Below, piece by piece: positions 37,850 through 46,418 of a stretch of 62,315 bases of DNA (the first letter of the stretch is position 1; the number at the start of each line of letters is the position of its first letter). A program made the translations under genes and the position numbers. The notes under the pieces were generated by a model. That model had not been told where the DNA came from and did not search any database. It worked only from the letters and a program-made list of their open reading frames with translations. Location of the stretch: positions 1-62,315 of the forward strand of contig JAIROL010000009.1 of NCBI GenBank assembly GCA_031257565.1, written 5' to 3'. The DNA comes from Tannerella sp. (GTDB lineage: Bacteria > Bacteroidota > Bacteroidia > Bacteroidales > Tannerellaceae).

Positions 37850-38008
37850 ATCTCATCTTAAAACCGCCCGCATGTCCACTATTTTTGTAATAATCGGTTC
37901 TCTTTTTGGGTCCATTGCCAATTCCCAAACGGATTTTTTTCTACTTTCACAACTTAACACTTCTTGTGACGTCTCTTTTTTTTCTGCTTTTTTGTTCTTC
38001 TTTTCCAT
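37850..38008 (-). CDS. Small antitoxin-like protein paired with the PIN fragment
   Basis: A 52-residue basic ORF (MEKKNKKAEKKETSQEVL...KKSVWELAMDPK) ending in TGA that overlaps the ATG of the broken PIN gene (ATGA), the usual antitoxin-toxin layout. An exact -7 box (TATATTTG) lies at 38046-38053 on the same strand. It may still be expressed. No database-level family match is claimed. Confidence 0.4.
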
Positions 38009-38045
38009 ACTGATTCTTTTATTTTTTTTCTTTGAATCTGCACCG

Positions 38046-38053
38046 CAAATATA
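38046..38053 (-). promoter_or_regulatory. -7 box TATATTTG of the decayed toxin-antitoxin pair
   Basis: An exact TAnnTTTG match on the minus strand, 37 bp upstream of the small ORF's ATG. Confidence 0.5.
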
Positions 38054-38157
38054 TAAATAAACAATAAAGAGTGAACATAAAAAAATATAACAACTTGCAC
38101 TTTATTCAAGAAAATGAAGATAGGCGGCGCCTCGGCAATGAAAACAAATAAATTTGT

Positions 38158-38188
38158 TTTGCATTTCTCTCGGCTTGCATTATCTTTG
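38158..38188 (+). promoter_or_regulatory. Consensus promoter of the FKBP gene
   Basis: TTTG at 38158-38161, a 19-bp spacer, then TATCTTTG at 38181-38188: a full match to the Bacteroides sigma consensus. The ATG follows at 38212. Confidence 0.75.
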
Positions 38189-38211
38189 TCGTTTATTTAA
38201 ATTACATATCT

Positions 38212-38796
38212 ATGAAAATTTCAAAAAACAAATTCGTTGCGGTCGCTTACGATCTTAACGTTGGCCAAGACGATGAACGCGAATTAATGGAGCGTGCAAC
38301 AGAAGAACATCCGTTAGAATTTATATTCGGTACAGAGACCATGTTGCCCGCTTTTGAAGAAAACATCAAAGGCCTTGAGAAAGGAAGCACGTTCATGTTT
38401 TCTCTTGCGCCCGAAAACGCATACGGAGAATACATTGGAGAAAACGTAGTGGACGTCCCGAAAAATATATTCGAAGTAAACGGGAAATTTGACGATGAAT
38501 GCGTAAAAGAAGGAGTAATCCTTCCCATGATGAATTCAAATGGCGAACGCATGCATGGCGCCGTTCTCGAAGTGAAAGACAACGTTGTTGTGATGGACTT
38601 TAATCATCCGCTGGCAGGCGAAACGTTACACTTCAGCGGAGAGGTCGTCGATGTGCACGACCCTACGGAAGAAGAAATAGCAGCCGTCAACCGGACAATG
38701 AGCGGAGGATGCGGATGCGGATGCGGCGAATGCGGCGACCAGGGCTGCGAGGGAGGTTGTGGCGATCATGACTGCGACTGCGGATGTAATCATTAA
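38212..38796 (+). CDS. slyD: SlyD-like FKBP peptidyl-prolyl isomerase with metal-binding tail
   Basis: A protein of 194 residues. Residues 1-70 and 125-160 form the FKBP fold (AYDLNVGQDDERELMERATE, FIFGTETMLPAFEENIKGLE) with the insert-in-flap domain between (FSLAPENAYGEYIGENVVDV). DFNHPLAGETLHFSGEVVDV is the typical SlyD end. The last ~30 residues are almost only Cys, Gly, His and Asp (GGCGCGCGECG, CDCGCNH), a nickel or other metal-binding tail as in E. coli SlyD. It folds proteins by proline isomerisation and may deliver metal. Strong promoter upstream. Confidence 0.9.
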   Translation: MKISKNKFVAVAYDLNVGQDDERELMERATEEHPLEFIFGTETMLPAFEENIKGLEKGSTFMFSLAPENAYGEYIGENVVDVPKNIFEVNGKFDDECVKEGVILPMMNSNGERMHGAVLEVKDNVVVMDFNHPLAGETLHFSGEVVDVHDPTEEEIAAVNRTMSGGCGCGCGECGDQGCEGGCGDHDCDCGCNH

Positions 38797-38811
38797 TACA
38801 AATATCAGGAC

Positions 38812-39879
38812 TTGAATACTTTCGGAAATATCTTCAGACTGACGTCTTTCGGCGAGTCGCATGGCGTTGCCGTAGGAGGAATTGTGGATGGTTGTCCGGC
38901 AGGAATAACCCTTGATATGGACTTTATCCGGCAGGAACTGAATCGCCGCAGACCCGGACAATCATCGCTGACCACCCCACGTAAGGAAGCCGACAAAGTC
39001 GAATTCATTTCAGGCCTGTACGAAGGAAAAACTACCGGAACGCCGATAGGGTTCATCGTAAGAAACGAAAATCAACACTCCGCAGACTACGACAACTTGA
39101 AAGAAGTATTCCGCCCTTCTCATGCCGATTATGCTTATCATATAAAGTACGGTATACGCGATCCGCGCGGAGGAGGACGTAGCTCGGCGCGTGAAACGAT
39201 CGCGCGTTGCGTTGCCGGAGCGATCGCCAAATTAATCCTCAATCAAAGAAATATCAGGATACAGGCATATACGTCCCGGATTGGCAATATACGCCTGAAA
39301 GGATCGTATAAAGATTATGACCTGGATGCAACAGAGACAAACGCCGTACGTTGCCCCGACGCCCTCAAAGCCTCCGAGATGGCAGCTCTGATCGAAAAGG
39401 CAAAGTCTGAAGGCGATTCTGTTGGAGGAATGATTAACTGTGTTATCAAAGGAGCGCCGGCCGGCATCGGCGAACCGGTTTTCGGTAAGTTACACGCCGC
39501 CTTAGGCGGCGCGATGTTAAGTATCAACGCGGTGAAAGGTTTTGACTATGGAGACGGATTCGACGCCCCGCTTTATAAAGGCTCGGAACATAATGACGAA
39601 TTTTTCAATGACAACGGGACGATAAACGTCCGGACCAATCATTCCGGCGGAATACAAGGAGGCGTCTCCAACGGACAGGATATCTATTTCCGCGTAGTAT
39701 TCAAGGCTACGGCTACTTTGTTGCGCGACCAGCATACCGTCGACAAAGACGGGAACGAAACCGTCTTAAAAGCAAAAGGACGCCACGACGCATGCGTTAT
39801 CCCGCGCGCCGTACCCATTGTCGAAGCGATGGCGGCCATGACAATGCTCGATTACCTGTTACTCTCCGAAGCCAAATAA
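38812..39879 (+). CDS. aroC: Chorismate synthase AroC (TTG start)
   Basis: 355 residues; converts 5-enolpyruvylshikimate-3-phosphate to chorismate with reduced FMN, the last step of the shikimate pathway. Signatures: [40 protein letters not shown] and [20 protein letters not shown]. The start is TTG at 38812: the conserved family N-terminus (MNTFGN) begins exactly there and no ATG fits. 15 bp after the FKBP gene, with AGGA just upstream. Its stop codon lies inside the first unit of a tandem repeat. Confidence 0.95.
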   Translation: MNTFGNIFRLTSFGESHGVAVGGIVDGCPAGITLDMDFIRQELNRRRPGQSSLTTPRKEADKVEFISGLYEGKTTGTPIGFIVRNENQHSADYDNLKEVFRPSHADYAYHIKYGIRDPRGGGRSSARETIARCVAGAIAKLILNQRNIRIQAYTSRIGNIRLKGSYKDYDLDATETNAVRCPDALKASEMAALIEKAKSEGDSVGGMINCVIKGAPAGIGEPVFGKLHAALGGAMLSINAVKGFDYGDGFDAPLYKGSEHNDEFFNDNGTINVRTNHSGGIQGGVSNGQDIYFRVVFKATATLLRDQHTVDKDGNETVLKAKGRHDACVIPRAVPIVEAMAAMTMLDYLLLSEAK

Positions 39880-39942
39880 CTCCAAATAACTCCAAATAAC
39901 TCCAAATAACCCGATAACTCCAAATAACCCGAAGGGAGTTAT
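39871..39942. repeat. 10-bp tandem repeat with hairpin between convergent genes
   Basis: Four units of (T/G)CCAAATAAC at 39871-39910, then a degenerate fifth and sixth. ATAACTCC (39914-39921) pairs with GGAGTTAT (39935-39942). The stops of aroC (39877-39879) and of the facing protease gene (39939-39941) both lie within it; it may serve as a shared terminator. Confidence 0.75.
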
Positions 39943-41402
39943 TTCGGATCGACACGTACCGGAAATGAAGGTTCGGCAATTAACATGCCGTCGATGGGTC
40001 TTTTCTTATCCGGTAAAGGAATCAGTGGCTGAAGGATTTTCCCCGAACGCTTTTCGACATAATTTTCACCCAGTATGTGCGCCAGCGCCCGGCCCAGCAA
40101 TGGATCGGTTTCATCCCCAAACGGCTTCAGGTCAAAGACGTTCTCGGCGGCGAGCATGTTCTCCGCCGGAACAAGTCCGCCTGTAAACGACGTGATACCT
40201 TTTACGTTGGCATACCTGTAAATCATAATGTACATACCCCAGTTTGAAAAAGTCGCATAATAATTTTTATTCTTTTCACCGTAAAGGCTCTCGGGAGAAA
40301 GTAATATTCCGCCGCAATATTTACCGGAAGTCGTATCGCCGATCTGAATAACATTCAAATAAGGCTCCAGTCCCACCATGGTAGCCTCGGAGGCCGACGC
40401 CGTATTTTTGCCTGTCAATACATAAAGGCGCTCCAGATTCATACAGGCGGATTCGGGCAACGTATCGATAAAAGTCTCGCTCAGTTCGCGACCGTTTTCT
40501 TTCAGGTAAGCCGTATAGAGATCATTATAGTAATGCTCAAGGTAAACCTTCTTACCCTTTACGGCATGCTCCGGCGCGAGAAGGCTACTAAGAATCAGCG
40601 CCGTACGCGAATAGCCTCCGGGATTATAACGCAGGTCGAGAACCACATCCGTCACTCCCGCAGATTTGAAATCCGAAAAAACCCGAACCAACTCCGGCTC
40701 GGATTCTATCTGATAACCGGTATAGCATAAATACCCTACCCGACGTCCTGCTTTTTCTATGATCTTCGACGTATTGACCGGATTTTCATACATCCGGACA
40801 GCCGCCATATTTTTTACGCCGGGTACAGGCGAAATCGATCCGGCTTCCGTATCTAACACGCCGCACTGCAAAACAAGGGACGACGCCAAATAAAGATCCT
40901 GATAATTGAGATCCGTTATCTTTCCGCCATTCATTCCAACAATGATATCCCCTCGTTTTAATCCGGCGCTTGCCGCCGGAGAACCGGGAGTCGTATATAA
41001 AACGATCGCAATCACCTCGTTATTTCCGGTAAAAGGATGATAGTAAAATTTCAACGTATAACCGAACGTAGTACTTATACCTTCAAATTGATTTTCCAGA
41101 TCATCGATATTCTCCGTCAATAAAGACCAGTAGTCGTCTTTATAAATAAACCTTTCAAACAACTTTTTATGATCGGAATAGGCCGCAAACGTTTTACTAT
41201 CGTCATACAGGCTCCAGTCGGTTTCGGATTCCCACAAATAATAAGTTCCTACCCCTTCGATTATAAACTTATTGATTTTCTCCGTATCGGCAATAGTCGG
41301 ATCCAGCGTGCCGGCGGCCTCCTCTACCTCTCCATTATTACAGCCCGATAGAACAAATACAAATATTGTACATAAATCTAAGAAAAAAATCTTTATCCTC
41401 AT
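39939..41402 (-). CDS. S41-family C-terminal-processing peptidase lipoprotein
   Basis: An exported lipoprotein of 487 residues (CTIFVFVLSGC). A PDZ domain (TPGSPAASAGLKRGDIIVGMN) is followed by the S41 protease fold: VGYLCYTGYQ, VTDVVLDLRYNPGGY and the catalytic region LTGKNTASASEATMVGL (Ser of the SAS motif), with a lysine further on expected for the Ser/Lys dyad. Family members cut periplasmic proteins near their C-terminus. It stands alone on the minus strand, convergent with aroC. Confidence 0.85.
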   Translation of the reverse strand: MRIKIFFLDLCTIFVFVLSGCNNGEVEEAAGTLDPTIADTEKINKFIIEGVGTYYLWESETDWSLYDDSKTFAAYSDHKKLFERFIYKDDYWSLLTENIDDLENQFEGISTTFGYTLKFYYHPFTGNNEVIAIVLYTTPGSPAASAGLKRGDIIVGMNGGKITDLNYQDLYLASSLVLQCGVLDTEAGSISPVPGVKNMAAVRMYENPVNTSKIIEKAGRRVGYLCYTGYQIESEPELVRVFSDFKSAGVTDVVLDLRYNPGGYSRTALILSSLLAPEHAVKGKKVYLEHYYNDLYTAYLKENGRELSETFIDTLPESACMNLERLYVLTGKNTASASEATMVGLEPYLNVIQIGDTTSGKYCGGILLSPESLYGEKNKNYYATFSNWGMYIMIYRYANVKGITSFTGGLVPAENMLAAENVFDLKPFGDETDPLLGRALAHILGENYVEKRSGKILQPLIPLPDKKRPIDGMLIAEPSFPVRVDPK

Positions 41403-41494
41403 AAACGCTTTTTTATTTTTGAATTTCCGGTAAAACTTTTGAATCCTCGGTAAAACAATCCGCCGCGGCGCTTCGATACGTTCAGCGCGCGCTG

Positions 41495-41968
41495 TTACTC
41501 ATGATGATACGGCTCCCCGCGAAGTATTGTCATAGCGCGGTATAACTGTTCAATAAAGATCGGGCGGATCATCTGATGCGAAAAAGTCATCTTGCTCAAA
41601 GAAAGCCGCTCCGAAGCTCTCGCATACACGTCGTCGCTGAATCCGTAAGGACCGCCTGTCACAAAAACAAGCCTCCCGGGAACAGCCTGCATCTTCTTGT
41701 CTATATAAGAAGCAAATTGTTTTGACGTATACTCTTTCCCCCGTTCATCCAGCAATATACAACAATCCCCTCCCTGTAGCGACTTTAAGATCAAACGACC
41801 TTCCTGCTCCTTTTGTTGCAATTCCGTCATGTTTTTCACATTTTTCACATCAGGAATCACTTCCGTTTCAAAAGGAATATAATGCTTCAAACGTCCCGTA
41901 TAATCGTCCAGCGCCCTATCCCAGCTTCCGGAATCAGTCTTTCCGACTACGAGCAAAACTACTTTCAT
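41495..41968 (-). CDS. rlmH: 23S rRNA pseudouridine-1915 N3-methyltransferase RlmH
   Basis: A SPOUT methyltransferase of 157 residues that methylates pseudouridine 1915 in helix 69. Motifs: MKVVLLVVGKTDSGSWDRAL, CCILLDERGKEYTSKQFA, FVTGGPYGFSDDVYARA and a C-terminal knot ending MRPIFIEQLYRAMTILRGEPYHH-like. Its promoter (-7 TATCTTTG at 41987-41994) lies 18 bp upstream, inside the end of the small orphan ORF. Confidence 0.95.
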   Translation of the reverse strand: MKVVLLVVGKTDSGSWDRALDDYTGRLKHYIPFETEVIPDVKNVKNMTELQQKEQEGRLILKSLQGGDCCILLDERGKEYTSKQFASYIDKKMQAVPGRLVFVTGGPYGFSDDVYARASERLSLSKMTFSHQMIRPIFIEQLYRAMTILRGEPYHHE

Positions 41969-41975
41969 TTTTCAG

Positions 41976-42230
41976 CTATTTAGGTACAAAGATACGAAAA
42001 GTTTCCGTACAAACCTCTAAGACGGGTAAGTTCCGGCGTATGTTTTTCAAGTTTTGCAGCAGGCTGTTTACATGGTCGCACAGGAAACGCCCACCTTCTG
42101 CCACGGCGCGGATGCCTCCCGGTACTTCTTCCGGCAAGGTAACATAGAACTCGCTATGTTCATAAATCTTTGGCGCAAGCCGTTTTTTTAACGCTTCGCT
42201 AAAAGACCGTTGGTTGCCTGTTCGTTTCAT
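41976..42230 (-). CDS. 84-residue orphan ORF, family unknown
   Basis: I do not recognise this protein. It is small and basic (MKRTGNQRSFSEALKKRLAP...), with FLCDHVNSLLQNLKNIRRNL as a likely helix. Its last codons run through the rlmH promoter, so the natural C-terminus may have been lost on insertion. A decayed copy of its first third lies at 52157-52235, which shows the sequence is multi-copy. It follows the subtilase gene by 11 bp on the same strand and could belong to that unit, or be a non-coding part of an inserted element. A 7-bp inverted repeat (AACATAG/CTATGTT, 42141-42160) lies inside it. Confidence 0.35.
   Translation of the reverse strand: MKRTGNQRSFSEALKKRLAPKIYEHSEFYVTLPEEVPGGIRAVAEGGRFLCDHVNSLLQNLKNIRRNLPVLEVCTETFRIFVPK
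41987..41994 (-). promoter_or_regulatory. -7 box TATCTTTG of rlmH
   Basis: An exact TAnnTTTG match on the minus strand, 18 bp before the rlmH ATG. It marks the probable left edge of the inserted segment. Confidence 0.6.
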
Positions 42231-42241
42231 AATTCAAATAT

Positions 42242-44590
42242 TTAACCGTTAATAATTACTCTTTCGTCCACTCTGATATTCTCATGAAAAAAGTTGTATT
42301 GTGTCAAAAGATTTGTAACCTCATTATAAACAGCGCCTCTTTTCTTCGGGTCTTTGATAGTCATAATCATCACAAATTCCTGATTAATATCCTTACTGTC
42401 TTTCATCCTTGTATCATAATCGTTCCGGTATGCAGCCTCTATTCGTAAGAACCAGCGCCGGTCTTTATAGAGGCTTGTTCTTTTGACTCTTTCCTGCAAT
42501 TCTTCAAAATCAACACACCATTTCTTTATCGGCAAAAACAATTTCGACCGATTATCGCTATAGCTATGTAATAATCGTTCACTCTTGAATGGCGCCGATG
42601 CCGACTTTTGTTTTCTAACACTGTATTTAGATGGAGAAAGCAGGTCTTGAGGGTCTTCCATATCAATCGGATTCCGCTTAATTTTGCTGTTTGTTACTTC
42701 AATCTTTCTCTCATACGTTCCAAAAGCAATATCTACATCACTTTGAACATATTCCGCACCTTGATACGAATTAATTTCGGGTGAAGTAACCAAAGTAATT
42801 TTCACTTGACCATAAAAATACCCATCTTCAATTAGACTTTGAGGAAATGGAAAATCCATAATTTTAATAGAAGAGCCTTTATCCACAGCATCCATCAAAA
42901 TTAAAGTAACTTCATTAGGGTCATTGAAAAGAATATCATTGACTTTAGAGGGTAATCCAAACCCAATTTGGCTGATTCTGTCCATCAGTTCCGCATCAAA
43001 TTCTTCCGGATGTTTCGCTGAATGTATCAATAAGGATTTGATAAATTCAGGGTTAAATTCCTCATTCATGGACCCGGCCAATTCCGCTGCTAAAGCAGTT
43101 ACGCGAGGAGCGCTATAACTTGTTCCGACAGCACAGCTTATTTGACCATTTTCCGAAAATGATTTTACGCCGTTAATATCCGGTTTGCCATTCTTAATTC
43201 CGGCATTACCGCCATAATGTACAAGGTCGGGTTTAATAACGTCCGCACTACCCGGACCAACAGCAGAAAATGGGGAAGGATGATTGACATGCGTAATATC
43301 CTGCTCTCTTTTATCGTGGGATAATGAGCCGACGACCAATGTTTTAATGCTTTCCGAACCTTCGGTTATTCTACCTCTTGGCGCGCCTTTTACAAAATTT
43401 GTGCAATTGCCCGCTGCTTTTACTATCAATATATTATGCTCTGTTTGCAAATCATCCAAATATGTTGCAAAATCGGAATATTTATCATCTTGAATGGCGG
43501 TTTCGTTACCAATGGAAAAATTCCACACTTTGACGTCCGGGTACGCTTTTACGGCATCCCGCATAAACTCCACCATCATAGGCTCATCAATATATCCAAA
43601 TTTATCATTTGGGAATATTACGGCTTCGGTAATCTTAAACGGTTTTGTACCCGTCCAATCTTTTCCCTCAAGTACATCTCCATAATTGAGGATGCCTGCG
43701 ACAAATGTGCCATGCGCTTTGTCATATTCATCTGTCCCGAAAGCAACATAGCTGCCATTTTTCCATTGTTTTAAATGTTTAATGTCGCTAATTCCCTCAT
43801 CAAATACACCCACTTTATAATAATCTACACCTTCTTCAGGTGTCTTGATTTCGATGGTTTCATTTACGATTAAATCATTTTTAGTCAACTTAATGACAGG
43901 AATTTTTGTGATTGAAAAAATGCTCTCGCTCTCATTGGAATTTGTCAATGATTGTGGCTTAACCGATGAAACACGGTAAAGAATCAAATTTTTCGTATAA
44001 TTCAGTTTATCACACCTAACCCCTAACTCTTTGCAGAGATTTTCAAAGCTTCTTTCGGCAATTTCATTCAATTTATAATCGCCATAGTTGATAAGTTTAA
44101 CTTTCAAGTCGCTGTTATCCTCAACATCAATATCAATGACAGGAGTAAAATCGGATGCCTGTTCGATTGCAGATATACCTATGATATTTTTTTCTGTATC
44201 TTGAATTTTCTTTTCGAGTTCTTCCAAATCTTTGACATCATCAATTTTTACTAACAGTTCATCATCGCCGATTAATCCTATAATATTGATTTTCCTTGAT
44301 TTGCTATTGAATATTTTGCCGATTTCACTTCTATGACTTTTAGCGTGAGCATACTCATTCAATTTTAATTTTACAACGGTAGGCAGATAATTATCATGAC
44401 TTATTTTCTCTTGGAATTTAGTTTTTAATCCGCCAAAATAACTTCTGAAATGATTTACCCGCATCTCCAAGCGTTCTCCTTCCAATCGGAAGCGTAATCC
44501 CTGATTGTCGCTGATTATAACCGAAAGATTATTTTTTGCCGTATCGTGATCCCTTTTCTTGAACAATTTTATCGGTAAATTCTTTTCCAT
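42242..44590 (-). CDS. ietS: Subtilisin-like serine protease, IetS-like defence effector
   Basis: An S8 peptidase of 782 residues without signal peptide, so cytoplasmic. The catalytic residues are all present: Asp264 in KVGVFDEGIS, His293 in KAHGTFVAGI, oxyanion Asn395 in VKAAGNCTN and Ser491 in AVGTSYSAPR. About 255 residues precede the protease domain and about 230 follow it, both unassigned. It starts 1 bp after the AAA+ ATPase gene. The pair matches IetAS, named from Agrobacterium plasmids and later reported as antiphage (AAA+ ATPase plus subtilase). Presumably the ATPase gates or delivers substrates to the protease; the target is unknown. Confidence 0.85.
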   Translation of the reverse strand: MEKNLPIKLFKKRDHDTAKNNLSVIISDNQGLRFRLEGERLEMRVNHFRSYFGGLKTKFQEKISHDNYLPTVVKLKLNEYAHAKSHRSEIGKIFNSKSRKINIIGLIGDDELLVKIDDVKDLEELEKKIQDTEKNIIGISAIEQASDFTPVIDIDVEDNSDLKVKLINYGDYKLNEIAERSFENLCKELGVRCDKLNYTKNLILYRVSSVKPQSLTNSNESESIFSITKIPVIKLTKNDLIVNETIEIKTPEEGVDYYKVGVFDEGISDIKHLKQWKNGSYVAFGTDEYDKAHGTFVAGILNYGDVLEGKDWTGTKPFKITEAVIFPNDKFGYIDEPMMVEFMRDAVKAYPDVKVWNFSIGNETAIQDDKYSDFATYLDDLQTEHNILIVKAAGNCTNFVKGAPRGRITEGSESIKTLVVGSLSHDKREQDITHVNHPSPFSAVGPGSADVIKPDLVHYGGNAGIKNGKPDINGVKSFSENGQISCAVGTSYSAPRVTALAAELAGSMNEEFNPEFIKSLLIHSAKHPEEFDAELMDRISQIGFGLPSKVNDILFNDPNEVTLILMDAVDKGSSIKIMDFPFPQSLIEDGYFYGQVKITLVTSPEINSYQGAEYVQSDVDIAFGTYERKIEVTNSKIKRNPIDMEDPQDLLSPSKYSVRKQKSASAPFKSERLLHSYSDNRSKLFLPIKKWCVDFEELQERVKRTSLYKDRRWFLRIEAAYRNDYDTRMKDSKDINQEFVMIMTIKDPKKRGAVYNEVTNLLTQYNFFHENIRVDERVIING

Positions 44591-44591
44591 G

Positions 44592-45686
44592 TCAGTTTTC
44601 TTTTAGATTGTTTCTTATTTGGCGAATAGACATGTTCAGTAAATCCGCGATTTGTAATTGAGGAACACCATTATCATTCAGATATTTGATTAGCTCGTCG
44701 GAAGTAAAACAGCCATGCCTGTCAAATTGGAAATTTTCTATCAACAAGTCATCAGCTGTAATACTATCTCGCCCCCGAATAACAGCCTGCATTATTGCAT
44801 TTGTTACAATAGTCCTTATATCCGACGGTGTTTTTTGAGAAAGTAATTGAACAAGTTTTTCCAATTTTCGTTTATCCGATACAAAGTCGTGGTTAAAACT
44901 ACCGGTATATATGTCTAACAATTTATATACGCCATCAATTCCCGGTTGAACTACCTCAATAACATTGTTAAATCTGCGCCAGATAGCCTTATCCAATAAT
45001 TCGGGATGATTCGTCGCTGCAATCAAAATATTATTTTGCACATAAATATCAATGTTTTGTAACAGACTATTAATAACCCTTTTTAATTCACCCATCTCAT
45101 GTTGGTCATCTCTCGCTTTAGCAATGGCGTCAAATTCATCCAAAAACAGGATACACGGTTTACTGTCGGCATATTCAAAAACCCTCCGGATATTTTTTGA
45201 TGTATTGCCGAGCAAAGATGAAACCAGGGTATCCAGTCTTGCTGTAACCAAAGGCAGTTTTGTTTGAATGGATATATATTTTGCAATCGTAGTTTTTCCG
45301 ACGCCGGGTAAACCATATAGCAATAATGTACTTTGTAACGGTAGTCCCAAAGAAAGGATTTTATCTTTATTCTCTATTAACTTGACAAAATCAGCGACCT
45401 TGCGTTCAATATTTTCCGGCAATACTATTTCCAAATCAGTATCGGAAGGATTGAAAACATCCACTATACTCATTCGTGTTTCCGCATCAACCGGGACAGT
45501 AGTGATTAATTGCTCCATTGATAATGTAGTAATACCATTGTTATCAATAATGTTCCTTATGCCCTTAGCAAGTTGCGGATTCCCATCCTGAAGGGCTTTA
45601 TCCGCCAACTTTCTTGCATATTGTATTACTTTGGAGGGCTCTTTTTTAAGACCACCTTCTATTATTTTTATTATTTCGGAATACAT
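44592..45686 (-). CDS. ietA: AAA+ ATPase, IetA-like
   Basis: 364 residues. Walker A GLPGVGKT (125-132), Walker B ILFLDEFD (179-186), sensor-1 Asn226 in IAATNHPELL, and arginine fingers in AIWRRF (R237/R238) place it among classical AAA+ proteins. Residues 1-90 are a helical N-domain; the C-terminus (LIKYLNDNGVPQLQIADLLN) looks like a helix-turn-helix, which is unusual and could bind DNA or act in self-control. It is first in the two-gene unit and has a full promoter (TTTG, 20 bp, TATCTTTG on the minus strand). Confidence 0.85.
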   Translation of the reverse strand: MYSEIIKIIEGGLKKEPSKVIQYARKLADKALQDGNPQLAKGIRNIIDNNGITTLSMEQLITTVPVDAETRMSIVDVFNPSDTDLEIVLPENIERKVADFVKLIENKDKILSLGLPLQSTLLLYGLPGVGKTTIAKYISIQTKLPLVTARLDTLVSSLLGNTSKNIRRVFEYADSKPCILFLDEFDAIAKARDDQHEMGELKRVINSLLQNIDIYVQNNILIAATNHPELLDKAIWRRFNNVIEVVQPGIDGVYKLLDIYTGSFNHDFVSDKRKLEKLVQLLSQKTPSDIRTIVTNAIMQAVIRGRDSITADDLLIENFQFDRHGCFTSDELIKYLNDNGVPQLQIADLLNMSIRQIRNNLKEN

Positions 45687-45715
45687 AAGACCTGTTTTTG
45701 AAATTTAATCCGGCA

Positions 45716-45747
45716 CAAAGATACAATGGCTCGTTCAAATAATCAAA
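45716..45747 (-). promoter_or_regulatory. Consensus promoter of the ATPase/subtilase pair
   Basis: On the minus strand, TTTG (45744-45747), a 20-bp spacer, and TATCTTTG (45716-45723), 29 bp before the ATPase ATG. Confidence 0.7.
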
Positions 45748-45905
45748 TAATTTGTGGCGTTTTCTTTATTTTCGTGATAAAAATAACTTAAACCGTTATT
45801 TTTATAGCGCTTAATGGAAAAACAAAAACATGATAAAGATACGCAGAAAAAAGAGGAAACCGGCTTTTTTTACGTTTTTTATGCTTCTATCCCAAAATAT
45901 ATGCA

Positions 45906-45913
45906 TACCTTTG
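45906..45913 (+). promoter_or_regulatory. -7 box TACCTTTG of the DUF4783 gene
   Basis: An exact TAnnTTTG match 35 bp before the ATG at 45949; it rules out the longer reading that opens at 45814. Confidence 0.6.
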
Positions 45914-45948
45914 TCATTGTATATAGTCTAAATAAGGAGGAAATACTT

Positions 45949-46320
45949 ATGAGAAAGATATTGTTTACCTTAGCGCTGATAATCTCGCTCTCGAGTATTC
46001 AGGCAGCAGATATCACGCCGGTTTCGGATGCGATCAAGGCCGGAAATACGGATATGCTTAAAAACAAAATGGCCGGCGAGGTGGATATTGTAGCGCCGGG
46101 CGTATCAAAAAAAGGAACCGGCAGCGACGCCATCGCTATACTGAAGTCTTTTTTTCAGGCAAATAAACCTGTCGGCTTCACAGTCGCTCATCATGCAGAC
46201 AAAAACGATTCCGGCTTTTTTGTCGGAAAATTAACTACGGAAAACAAAGAGTTTCGCGTGAACATAACATACGCGATCAAGGAAGGAAAGATCCTTATCT
46301 CCATTATAAGGATCGAATAA
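45949..46320 (+). CDS. DUF4783 family secreted protein
   Basis: A small exported protein of about 123 residues, function unknown. I start it at the ATG 45949: a perfect AAGGAGG lies 8 bp upstream and a signal peptide follows (MRKILFTLALIISLSSIQA), with the -7 box in between the longer frame's first codons. Body: TPVSDAIKAGNTDMLKNKMA, SFFQANKPVGFTVAHHADKN and GFFVGKLTTENKEFRVNITY, a cystatin/NTF2-like beta fold found only in Bacteroidota, usually beside nadC. The last codons form a 9-bp hairpin (46290-46314). Confidence 0.85.
   Translation: MRKILFTLALIISLSSIQAADITPVSDAIKAGNTDMLKNKMAGEVDIVAPGVSKKGTGSDAIAILKSFFQANKPVGFTVAHHADKNDSGFFVGKLTTENKEFRVNITYAIKEGKILISIIRIE
46290..46314 (+). terminator. 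9-bp hairpin at the end of the DUF4783 gene
   Basis: GATCCTTAT (46290-46298) pairs perfectly with ATAAGGATC (46306-46314) around a 7-nt loop, within the last codons. No T-tract follows, so it may be an attenuator or RNA-processing site. Confidence 0.35.
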
Positions 46321-46418
46321 CAGGCATGGCTCACTTAATACGGATATCGAGTCTTTTTTGTAATATAACATATTGATAATAAATGCGATATTTGACTGAA
46401 ATCGATACATAATCAGCC

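Larger units (their letters stand above)
37520..38211. other. 692-bp stretch holding a decayed toxin-antitoxin locus
   Basis: Minus strand: a 52-residue antitoxin-like ORF (37850-38008) with its own -7 box, followed by a truncated PIN toxin (37649-37837). Plus strand: the promoter of the FKBP gene (38158-38188). Nothing else is recognisable. Confidence 0.55.
41995..45905. mobile_element. AT-rich island carrying the ATPase/subtilase pair
   Basis: In related Bacteroidota rlmH and DUF4783-nadC are divergent neighbours (recalled gene order). Here about 3.9 kb separates their two promoters, filled by three genes richer in AT-type codons than either flank. No transposase or clear target duplication is visible. 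Confidence 0.5.

Noticed and set aside
45871-45884. ACGTTTTTT-like match near the DUF4783 gene, and another at 54630
   Set aside because: Single copies without a partner at 21 bp or a promoter at the right distance; such T-runs are expected by chance in this AT-rich DNA.
45814-45948. Longer N-terminus for the DUF4783 protein from the ATG at 45814
   Set aside because: It spans an exact -7 box, and the internal ATG at 45949 has a perfect ribosome site and a signal peptide.
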